This document shows, in pieces, positions 1 through 6,478 of a stretch of 22,446 bases of DNA. Every line of letters begins with the position of its first letter. Positions within the stretch are counted from its first letter, which is position 1. Source of the DNA: a virus. The notes under the pieces were generated by a model. It saw nothing but the letters and a program-made list of their open reading frames with translations, did no database searches and was not told the origin of the DNA. Location: positions 1 through 22,446 of the IMG/VR virus record IMGVR_UViG_3300042465_000439. The stretch is one strand, 5' to 3'. The position numbers and the translations under genes were made by a program.

Positions 1-833
1 GAATCCCTAGCGAGTGGTTCCTGCTGCGCTTACCCGCTAGTACCAGCGGGCTTCTCCCGGCGTCTGAGTTACACGCTGCTAAAGCGCAATTGTCCGAGGA
101 TCAGTACTTGCAGGAGTACGAGTGCAGCTTTGAGGCTGCCATCCTCGGAGCTTTTTACGGCACGGAGATGCGCCAAGCGCAAGATCAAGGCCGTATGCGA
201 AGCCTTCCCTACGACCCCAACCTACCCGTCTATACGGCATGGGACTTGGGTTACCGCGACGACACCGCTATCTGGTTCTACCAAGTGCTGCGTGGCGAGG
301 TGCGCGTCATCGACTTCTTTGCCGTCTCGGGCGCTGACATTCACTACATTGCCGAGGTCGTCACCCGCAAACCCTACGAGTACGCCAAGCATTACTTGCC
401 GCACGACGCCCGTGCCAAGAGCCTACAGACGGGCCGAAGCGTGTTGGAGCAGTTAGCCGCTTACCTCGACATCAAGAAGCTGGCGGTTGTCCCCGACATC
501 GGCTTGCAGTCGGGCATACAGGCTGTGCGTATGTTGCTGCCGCGTGTGTACTTTGACGCCGAGAAGTGCCACGACGGCATTGAGGCGCTGCGCCAGTATC
601 AACGTGAGTACGACGAGGACAAGAAGGCGTTTAGGCAGTCCCCGCGCCATGATTGGACGAGCCACCCTAGTGACGCATTCCGTATGCTTGCGGTATCATG
701 GCAAGAGCAATCTGACAAGTCCCCGGCTACAGCGGAGCCGAAGCCGCTTATAGTCGGACCAGAGAACACAGTCACACTTAACGATATGTGGGCTGTGCAT
801 GACCGCACTACGAGCAAGAGGATACGGATATGA
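1..833 (+). CDS. Terminase large subunit, C-terminal (nuclease) part, 5'-truncated by window edge
   Basis: This is the motor/nuclease subunit that cuts concatemeric DNA and drives it through the portal. The reading frame (codons starting at position 3) is open to the left edge and reads IPSEWFLLRLPAS before reaching the TTG at 90, so that TTG is internal and the gene starts outside the window. The ATPase domain is therefore missing here. The visible part has the hinge pattern ending in EYECSFEAAILGAFYG, then the RNase H-like nuclease: AWDLGYRDDTAI (first catalytic Asp, codon 243-245), LPHDARAK (near 400) and SHPSDAFRML (near 660-690). These are the usual acidic motifs of phage large terminases. 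The stop overlaps the next start (ATGA at 830-833). The small terminase is probably upstream. Confidence 0.93.
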   Translation, partial: IPSEWFLLRLPASTSGLLPASELHAAKAQLSEDQYLQEYECSFEAAILGAFYGTEMRQAQDQGRMRSLPYDPNLPVYTAWDLGYRDDTAIWFYQVLRGEVRVIDFFAVSGADIHYIAEVVTRKPYEYAKHYLPHDARAKSLQTGRSVLEQLAAYLDIKKLAVVPDIGLQSGIQAVRMLLPRVYFDAEKCHDGIEALRQYQREYDEDKKAFRQSPRHDWTSHPSDAFRMLAVSWQEQSDKSPATAEPKPLIVGPENTVTLNDMWAVHDRTTSKRIRI

Positions 834-1096
834 GTTTGTCGGTTACACAGTCCCAGAACTACAAGAACCTGACCGCGACAGGAACCGTATTCACGGGGCC
901 GTGCGGAATGTTCGGTATTTTCGTGGCTTCTGCTTCCAGCACCCCAACCATCAAGGTCACCGATGGAGCCGCTACGGTCGTCAATACGTTCACCCCGGCG
1001 GGTGGCACGTTCTACACGATCCCCGCTCGCGTCAACACGAGCCTTGTCGTGACGATTGGTGGCACGGTTGACTGCACGGTGTTCTGGACGCCATGA
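830..1096 (+). CDS. Small beta-rich phage protein of unknown function
   Basis: An 88-residue protein that overlaps the terminase stop by 4 bases (ATGA), so it is probably translationally coupled to it. It is rich in Thr, Val, Gly and Ala, with alternating hydrophobic residues (for example STPTIKVTDGAATVV and SLVVTIGGTVDCTVFW), which suggests an all-beta fold. There are no charged clusters, transmembrane helix or catalytic motif. I do not recognise a named family. Its place between terminase and portal and its composition suggest a minor virion or head-associated protein, which is inference only. Coding status is supported by tight coupling on both sides and by uninterrupted frame use in a densely packed operon. 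Confidence 0.72.
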   Translation: MSLSVTQSQNYKNLTATGTVFTGPCGMFGIFVASASSTPTIKVTDGAATVVNTFTPAGGTFYTIPARVNTSLVVTIGGTVDCTVFWTP

Positions 1097-1251
1097 GCCG
1101 CAAAGCCGGTCTTTACGCAAACATCCTTGCCAAGCGTGAGCGCATAGCTGCCGGTTCAGGCGAGCGTATGCGTAAGCCCGGCGAGGAAGGCGCACCGACC
1201 GCTAAAGCGTTTCGGGAAAGCGCCAAAACCGTGAAGAAGGAAAACAAATGA
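1093..1251 (+). CDS. 52-residue basic phage protein
   Basis: A short gene joined to both neighbours by 4-base ATGA overlaps (ATG at 1093 over the preceding TGA at 1094-1096; its TGA at 1249-1251 over the next ATG at 1248). The product begins MSRKAGLYANILAKRERIA and continues with a GSGERMRKPGEEGAPTAKAF segment before a Lys-rich end. It is strongly basic (many Lys/Arg) and has no hydrophobic segment. I recall very similar small proteins (GLYANI.AKR.RIAAGSGE.MRKPG..GAPTAKAF) from many phages, usually annotated as hypothetical. Binding to nucleic acid is possible from charge alone, but the function is unknown. Without this gene there would be a 150-base hole in an otherwise gap-free operon. Confidence 0.8.
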   Translation: MSRKAGLYANILAKRERIAAGSGERMRKPGEEGAPTAKAFRESAKTVKKENK

Positions 1252-1544
1252 GCGCAGCGTGGCAGCGGGAAGAAGGTAAAAACCCGAAAGGCGGTCTGAA
1301 CGCCAAGGGTCGTGCCAGCTACAAGGCCGAGACGGGCGGCACCCTTAAGCCGCCGGTCAAAGCAGGCGATAATCCGCGCCGCGCATCGTTTTTAGCCCGT
1401 ATGGGCAACATGGCTGGCCCGATGGAAAAGAACGGGAAGCCGACACGCCTTGCGCTTGCCCTCCGTGCATGGGGAGCGAGCAGTAAGGAAGAAGCCCGCG
1501 CCAAGGCGAAGGCCATTAGCAGCAGGAACAAAGGTAAAGACTAA
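1248..1544 (+). CDS. DUF6321-like small basic phage protein
   Basis: A 98-residue Lys/Arg-rich protein. The N-terminal half, AAWQREEGKNPKGGLNAKGRA, followed by TGGTLKPPV and later ASFLARMGNMAGPM, KNGKPTRLALALRAWG, matches my memory of the phage family labelled DUF6321. That family has conserved W..eEGKnp.GGLn.kGR, FcaRM.gm.GPm and kP.rkalALr.W blocks. All three blocks are present, so it looks full length. Its function is not established. The gene overlaps the preceding stop by 4 bases, and its TAA at 1542-1544 shares one base with the portal ATG (TAATG). A role around packaging or the portal is suggested only by position. Confidence 0.8.
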   Translation: MSAAWQREEGKNPKGGLNAKGRASYKAETGGTLKPPVKAGDNPRRASFLARMGNMAGPMEKNGKPTRLALALRAWGASSKEEARAKAKAISSRNKGKD

Positions 1545-3736
1545 TGGAAAACCTCGTTAGCCCAGAGGTCGATAAGTACCTCCGTGTTATTGGCGCTTAT
1601 GACAACGAGTTCGCCAAGTGGACTGCTCGTACCAAGAAGATCATCAAGCGCTATCGGGACGACACCCGAGGCCAGACGGGCAACGAGTCAGCCAAGTTCA
1701 ACATCCTGTGGTCAAACGTCCAGACGTTGATCCCGGCTGTTTACGCCAAACTCCCGAAGGCTGACATCACCCGCCGCTTTGGTGACAACGACCAAGTAGG
1801 CCGTGTGGCTTCGCAAATCCTAGAGCGAGCCATCGACTTTGAGATTGAGCATTACCCCGACTTCCGCTCAACCATGAAGTACGCCGTAGAGGATCGCTTC
1901 CTCGGTGGGCGTGGCACGGCATGGGTGCGTTACGAGCCGCACGTTCGCCCGCAAGGCATTGAGGATGACGGCCTGCAAGTGACCGAGGACGTAGAGGCAG
2001 GCGAGCTTGCCGAAGTCCCCGAGGAGATTGAATACGAACGCGCCCCGGTCGATTACGTCCATTGGCGCGATTTTGGACACTCACAAGCCCGCACATGGGA
2101 GGAAGTGAGTCAGGTATGGCGCTGGGTTTACATGAGCCGTGAAGCCCTCGTAGAGCGTTTTGGCGAGGAAATGGCGCGGAAGATTCCGCTTGACCAAGGC
2201 CCAGAGCCGCTCAACGCCTACAACGAGAGCAAGAAAGCGTACAACCGTGCCAAGATTTGTGAACTGTGGGACAAAGAGACGCTGAAGGTCTATTGGTTCT
2301 GCAAGGGTATGCCGCAGATTATCGACGAGCGCGATGATCCGCTTGGTTTGGAGGGATTCTTCCCCTGCCCGAAGCCGCTTTATGCAACGACAACTAGCGA
2401 CACGCTGGTTCCCGTCGCTGATTTCATCCTGTACCAAGATCAAGCGATGGAGTTGGACATTTTGTCTGACCGCATCGACGGCTTGGTTAAGGCTTTGCGC
2501 GTCCGTGGCGTATACGACGCAAGCCAACCGGCTTTGCAGCGCCTCCTGACTGAAGGTGATAACAATGCTCTTATTCCAGTTGATAAGTGGATGGCTTTCA
2601 GCGAAAAGGGAGGGCTTAAAGGCTCGATTGACCTTCTTCCGCTGGATCAAATCGCCCAAACCCTGCTCAACTGCTACCAAGCCCGAGCAGACATCAAAGG
2701 CCAAATCTACGAAATCACCGGCATCTCGGACATTATCCGTGGTCAGAGCGCCGCATCTGAGACGGCGACGGCCCAACAAATCAAAGGACAGTACGCGGGA
2801 CTAAGACTGCGTTCGATGCAGGAGGACGTAGCCCTCTTTGCGTCAGAGTTGATCCGGCTAAAAGCGCAAGTCATGTGCGCCAAGTTCCAGCCGCAGACCA
2901 TCCTTTCGTATGCCGCCGCACAACAGATGGCCGAAGTGGATCAGCAGATGATCCCGCAAGCCCTCCAGTTGATGCAGGATCGACCGCTTCGCAACTTCCG
3001 CGTAGAGATTGCTGCCGATAGCCTCGTCCAGATCGACGAGAACCAGATGAAGCAAGACCGCTTGCAGTTCATCCAAGCCTTCGGTGGGTTCCTGCAACAA
3101 GCGCTGCCGGTCGGCCAAGCCTCGCCGCAGCTTGTCCCTGTCATGATGGAATTGATGAAGTTCGGTACGCAGGCGTTTAAGGCGTCTCGCCCGATTGAGG
3201 GCCAAATTGACGTTGCGATGGAGCAACTCAAGCAAGCAGCCGAGCAGCCGAAGCCAAACCCCGAGGCCGAAGCCGCCAGCGCTCAAATGCAAGCCGAGCA
3301 GCAACGCGCACAGGCCGAAATGCAGATGGAACAGCAAAAGGCGCAGTTGGAATTGCAACTCAAGGCGCAAGAGCTTGCCCAAAAGGAGCAGTTGGAGCGC
3401 TTCAAGGCAGAACTCGACGCTGCTACGAAGATTATGGTGGCGCGTATCTCGGCCAACCCCGGAATGGACTTGCCGATGCTGGAGCAACAGCAGGCCGTCA
3501 CGGATCGCGTGGCGCAGGATGTCGGTCAATCGGTGCAGGCAACGATGCAGCAGCTTGTTGGGCTGTATCAAAGCCTCATGGACACGCAAACGCAGAACAT
3601 GGCGGGTATCCGCGCTGCTCTCGCCCAACTTGCAGCACCCAAGCGCATTGTTCGCGGCCCAGATGGTCGCGCTGCGGGTGTAGAGGTCGCACCGGCTATG
3701 CCGCCAATGGCACAGCCGCCCATGACGAGGCAATAA
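1544..3736 (+). CDS. Portal protein
   Basis: The head-to-tail connector ring through which DNA is packaged and ejected. At 730 residues it is close to the P22-type portal size. Recognisable portal features include NILWSNVQTLIPAVYAKLPK (about residues 50-70), an early helical part with ERAIDFEIEHYPDF and AVEDRFLGGRGTAWVRYEP, the VHWRDFGHSQARTWEEV block (about 170-185), and the ITGISDIIRGQSAASETATAQQIKGQ block (from about 390). The last precedes the long stem/crown helices. About residues 560-635 are extremely Gln/Glu/Ala/Lys-rich and would form a coiled coil or long barrel-like helix. After that comes a Pro-rich tail (PAMPPMAQPPMTRQ). The ATG overlaps the upstream TAA. The terminase - small genes - portal order supports the call. 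Confidence 0.93.
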   Translation: MENLVSPEVDKYLRVIGAYDNEFAKWTARTKKIIKRYRDDTRGQTGNESAKFNILWSNVQTLIPAVYAKLPKADITRRFGDNDQVGRVASQILERAIDFEIEHYPDFRSTMKYAVEDRFLGGRGTAWVRYEPHVRPQGIEDDGLQVTEDVEAGELAEVPEEIEYERAPVDYVHWRDFGHSQARTWEEVSQVWRWVYMSREALVERFGEEMARKIPLDQGPEPLNAYNESKKAYNRAKICELWDKETLKVYWFCKGMPQIIDERDDPLGLEGFFPCPKPLYATTTSDTLVPVADFILYQDQAMELDILSDRIDGLVKALRVRGVYDASQPALQRLLTEGDNNALIPVDKWMAFSEKGGLKGSIDLLPLDQIAQTLLNCYQARADIKGQIYEITGISDIIRGQSAASETATAQQIKGQYAGLRLRSMQEDVALFASELIRLKAQVMCAKFQPQTILSYAAAQQMAEVDQQMIPQALQLMQDRPLRNFRVEIAADSLVQIDENQMKQDRLQFIQAFGGFLQQALPVGQASPQLVPVMMELMKFGTQAFKASRPIEGQIDVAMEQLKQAAEQPKPNPEAEAASAQMQAEQQRAQAEMQMEQQKAQLELQLKAQELAQKEQLERFKAELDAATKIMVARISANPGMDLPMLEQQQAVTDRVAQDVGQSVQATMQQLVGLYQSLMDTQTQNMAGIRAALAQLAAPKRIVRGPDGRAAGVEVAPAMPPMAQPPMTRQ

Positions 3737-3739
3737 CGC

Positions 3740-5911
3740 ATGGCGCTTGTTCTGCAAGATCGCGTTAAAGAAACAACGTCTACCGTTGGTCTTGGCGCTT
3801 TTGCGCTCGGGGGTACGTCCACGGGCTTTGTGCCGTTCTCGGTTATCGGTAACGGCAACGAGACGTACTACACCGCTGTAGACAACACCACGGGCGAGTG
3901 GGAAGTCGGCATTGGTACGTACAATGTCGGGACATTGACCCGCGACACGGTGCTGGCCTCTAGCAACGGCGGCAGCAAAGTGCCGTTTGCAGCGGGGTCA
4001 AAGGACGTATTCGTAGCGTATCCGGCAGAAAAAGCCGTCACGCTTGATACCGCACAAACCCTGTCCAACAAGACGCTTGCTAACGCTGACCTTGGCACCC
4101 CGACCGCTGGTGTATTGACCAATGCCACGGGGCTGCCGCTTTCAACCGGCGTTACCGGCGCATTGCCCACCGTAAATGGCGGCACCGCGCTGACGGCTAC
4201 GCCAACCAACGGCCAGCTATTAATCGGCAACGGTGCGGGCTACACGCTCGCTACGCTGACGGCAGGCACGGGCGTTTCGATCACGAACGGCCCCGGCAGC
4301 ATCACAATCAACGCACCGGATGTCGGCACGGTTACGGCTGTCACGGCTACCGCCCCGCTTGCCTCATCTGGCGGCAATACGCCGGATATCAGCCTGACGG
4401 GCGTTGTCAGCGTCCAAAACGGCGGTACGGGCGTAGCCACCTTAACGGGTTACGTTAAAGCCTCCGGTACGTCAGCGTTTACGGCTGTTGCCTCTATCCC
4501 TGCCGGGGACATATCCGGCCTTGGCACGATGGCGACCCAGAACGCCAGCAGCGTTGCCATTACGGGCGGGTCGATTAACGGCACAACGGTGGGAGGCTCG
4601 TCACCAAGCACGGGCGCGTTTACCCAAGTCATCGTTGATAACCTCGACATCAACGGCAACACGATTGCATCAACCGACACCAACGGCAACATCACGCTTG
4701 ACCCCAACGGTACGGGTGCGGTGGACGTTTCGTCGGCCAAAATCCTTAACGTCGCAACGCCGACTAACGCGAATGACGGCGTTAACAAGCAATACGTTGA
4801 TACCCTTGTCGCCAGCAGCATTACCTATCACACGCCGGTTAAGTACGAGGTGCCAATCGCACTCACCGCTACTTACAACCAGCCGGGTGGTGCGGGAGTT
4901 GGTGTAGGTGCCACGCTAACCAACGCAGGAACGCTTGCGGCCTTTGCGCCTGACGGCCCGACTGTTGCCTCGGTTGGTGACCGAATCCTGATTTATAACC
5001 AAGCCAGCGCGTTTCAGAACGGCGTGTACACCGTTACAACCGTTGGCGATGGGTCAACAGCGTGGGTGCTGACTCGCGCCACGGATGCCGACACTTATGC
5101 GGTGAAAAATCCTAACGCATTGGGCGAAGGCGATGCGTTTTTCGTCACTTCAGGCAGTACGGGCGCAGGCGAAACCTACGTCTGCAATACCCAAGGCACG
5201 ATTACCTTCGGGTCAACCGCCATCAACTTTGTGCAAATTGCCTCTGCTCAGATTTATTCCGCAGGCACCGGGCTTACCCTCTCTGGGTTGGTTTTCAGTA
5301 TTACGCCGGTCGGAACTGCCAGCACTTACGGCTCGGCCTCACAAGTTCCGGTCATTACGACCAACGTATCCGGCCAAGTCAGCAGCGTCACCAACACATC
5401 TATTGCCATCAACGGCAACCAAATCACCTCTGGCAGCGTTGGTGTAGCGTATGGCGGTACAGGTCAAACCTCGTACACAGATGGTGAGTTGTTAATTGGC
5501 AATTCCACCGGCAACACGCTGACCAAGTCCACGCTGACAGCCGGATCGGGAATTAGCATCACTAACGGCGCTGGAAGCGTCACCATTGCAGCCACGGGCG
5601 GCGGTTCAACGATCAACCTCGTTGCTGATACGTCAACTTCGTCCAATATTTACCCGGTTTTTGCTGATACCTCATCCGGCACAGCTTCAACGCTTTATAC
5701 CAGCAACCCAAAACTGCTCTATAAGCCGTCTACAGGCGAATTTCAGTCAACATTCCTCCAAGCCACAGGGGGAATCGTGTTGCAAGGCGCAACAGCGCCA
5801 TCTAGTTACACTATCGCGGCAGGAGTAAACGGATTAACGGTGACGCCGTATACAATCCCGCCGTCAACCGCAATCACCGTCGCCGCCGGTCAGCGTTGGG
5901 TCATGCTGTAA
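3740..5911 (+). CDS. Repeat-rich fibre / receptor-binding structural protein
   Basis: A 723-residue Gly/Thr/Ser/Asn-rich protein with no catalytic motif. Residues 1-105 form a beta-rich virion-attachment-type domain ([60 protein letters not shown]), a module I know from many phage fibres. Next come TLSNKTL and GGTG-type repeats. Residues 145-194 and 569-619 are two copies of a LLIGN..G.TL...TLTAG.GISITNG.GS.TI unit. Residues 345-355 carry the trimeric-fibre motif [12 protein letters not shown]. Residues 395-500 carry a [20 protein letters not shown] module common in fibres. The C-terminus ends [11 protein letters not shown] with no chaperone domain visible. It starts 4 bases after the portal stop with GAGG upstream. 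It could be a tail fibre or a head fibre; the position (between portal and scaffold) does not decide. Confidence 0.82.
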   Translation: MALVLQDRVKETTSTVGLGAFALGGTSTGFVPFSVIGNGNETYYTAVDNTTGEWEVGIGTYNVGTLTRDTVLASSNGGSKVPFAAGSKDVFVAYPAEKAVTLDTAQTLSNKTLANADLGTPTAGVLTNATGLPLSTGVTGALPTVNGGTALTATPTNGQLLIGNGAGYTLATLTAGTGVSITNGPGSITINAPDVGTVTAVTATAPLASSGGNTPDISLTGVVSVQNGGTGVATLTGYVKASGTSAFTAVASIPAGDISGLGTMATQNASSVAITGGSINGTTVGGSSPSTGAFTQVIVDNLDINGNTIASTDTNGNITLDPNGTGAVDVSSAKILNVATPTNANDGVNKQYVDTLVASSITYHTPVKYEVPIALTATYNQPGGAGVGVGATLTNAGTLAAFAPDGPTVASVGDRILIYNQASAFQNGVYTVTTVGDGSTAWVLTRATDADTYAVKNPNALGEGDAFFVTSGSTGAGETYVCNTQGTITFGSTAINFVQIASAQIYSAGTGLTLSGLVFSITPVGTASTYGSASQVPVITTNVSGQVSSVTNTSIAINGNQITSGSVGVAYGGTGQTSYTDGELLIGNSTGNTLTKSTLTAGSGISITNGAGSVTIAATGGGSTINLVADTSTSSNIYPVFADTSSGTASTLYTSNPKLLYKPSTGEFQSTFLQATGGIVLQGATAPSSYTIAAGVNGLTVTPYTIPPSTAITVAAGQRWVML
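4172..4321 (+). repeat. Fibre repeat unit, copy A (residues 145-194)
   Basis: The first copy of a roughly 50-residue unit within the fibre gene: [19 protein letters not shown], then a [20 protein letters not shown] segment. It pairs with copy B at 5444-5596 with clear protein similarity. The unit is followed directly by a [24 protein letters not shown] segment, another motif common in phage fibres. Likely a beta-prism or beta-helix shaft element. Confidence 0.75.
5444..5596 (+). repeat. Fibre repeat unit, copy B (residues 569-619)
   Basis: The second copy of the unit at 4172-4321: [18 protein letters not shown], then [19 protein letters not shown]. Conserved positions are GGT, LLIGN, TL, LTAG.G.SITNG and GS.TI. 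The copies lie about 1.27 kb apart, flanking a different central module (residues about 345-517). Confidence 0.75.
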
Positions 5912-5929
5912 CGGCAAAGGAGTTAGGAA

Positions 5930-6475
5930 ATGGCAAGCACAATCAACGCAGCAGTTACCGGCATTGTCCATACGGCAGACAATACTGGCGAATTGAATAT
6001 TCAAACTAGCGGCACAACCGCTATTTCAATCAACACCACGCAAGTTGCGACCTTCAGCAAGGGCGTAAAGATCAATGGCGCATCATCAGGCGCGATTACG
6101 TTAAACGCTCCAGCCGTTGCCTCTACTTACACTTACACGCTGCCCACGACAACGGCAACCCTCGGCTATTTGAATATCCCCGCCGTTGGTACGAAAACAT
6201 CAAGTTATACGCTGGCGACAGCTGACGTCGGCAAATACGTTCAAGTTGGGTCAGGCGGCAGCATTACGATCCCTGACGCGACGTTTGCGGAAGGCGATGT
6301 TGTTTCTGTGTTTAACAATACATCAGGGAACATCACGATTACTTGCACGATTACGACCGCTTATATCGGCGGTACGGATTCGGACAAGGCAACGGTTACT
6401 TTAGCCACGCGTGGCATAGCAACTATCTTTTTTATCAGCGGGACGGTTTGCGTCATCACCGGCAACGTGAGTTAA
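5930..6475 (+). CDS. Beta-rich fibre-associated structural protein
   Basis: A 181-residue Thr/Ile/Ser/Ala-rich protein preceded by a good ribosome binding site (AAGGAG at 5917-5922, 7 bases before the ATG). Residues about 1-75 read like the end of a fibre shaft (GELNIQTSGTTAISI, VKINGASSGAITLNAP, YTYTLPTTTATLGYLN). Residues about 85-181 form a compact beta domain (TADVGKYVQVGSGGSITIP, FAEGDVVSVFNNTSGNITITC). That arrangement, an early conserved GKYV then ITIPD then GD.VSV.N...G.ITI, recurs in C-terminal domains of phage fibres and tailspikes. It probably works as a separate fibre tip or second fibre protein with the gene before it. No enzyme motif is seen. Confidence 0.68.
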   Translation: MASTINAAVTGIVHTADNTGELNIQTSGTTAISINTTQVATFSKGVKINGASSGAITLNAPAVASTYTYTLPTTTATLGYLNIPAVGTKTSSYTLATADVGKYVQVGSGGSITIPDATFAEGDVVSVFNNTSGNITITCTITTAYIGGTDSDKATVTLATRGIATIFFISGTVCVITGNVS

Positions 6476-6478
6476 TCC

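Noticed and set aside
599-1195. A 198-residue - strand frame opposite the terminase end and two small genes
   Set aside because: It is antisense to genes coupled by overlaps and recognisable on the + strand, and has no domain.
2858-3757. A 299-residue Leu/His/Arg-rich frame on the - strand over the portal end
   Set aside because: The high Leu is the reverse complement of the Gln/Lys-rich coiled coil on the + strand, and it has no recognisable protein features.
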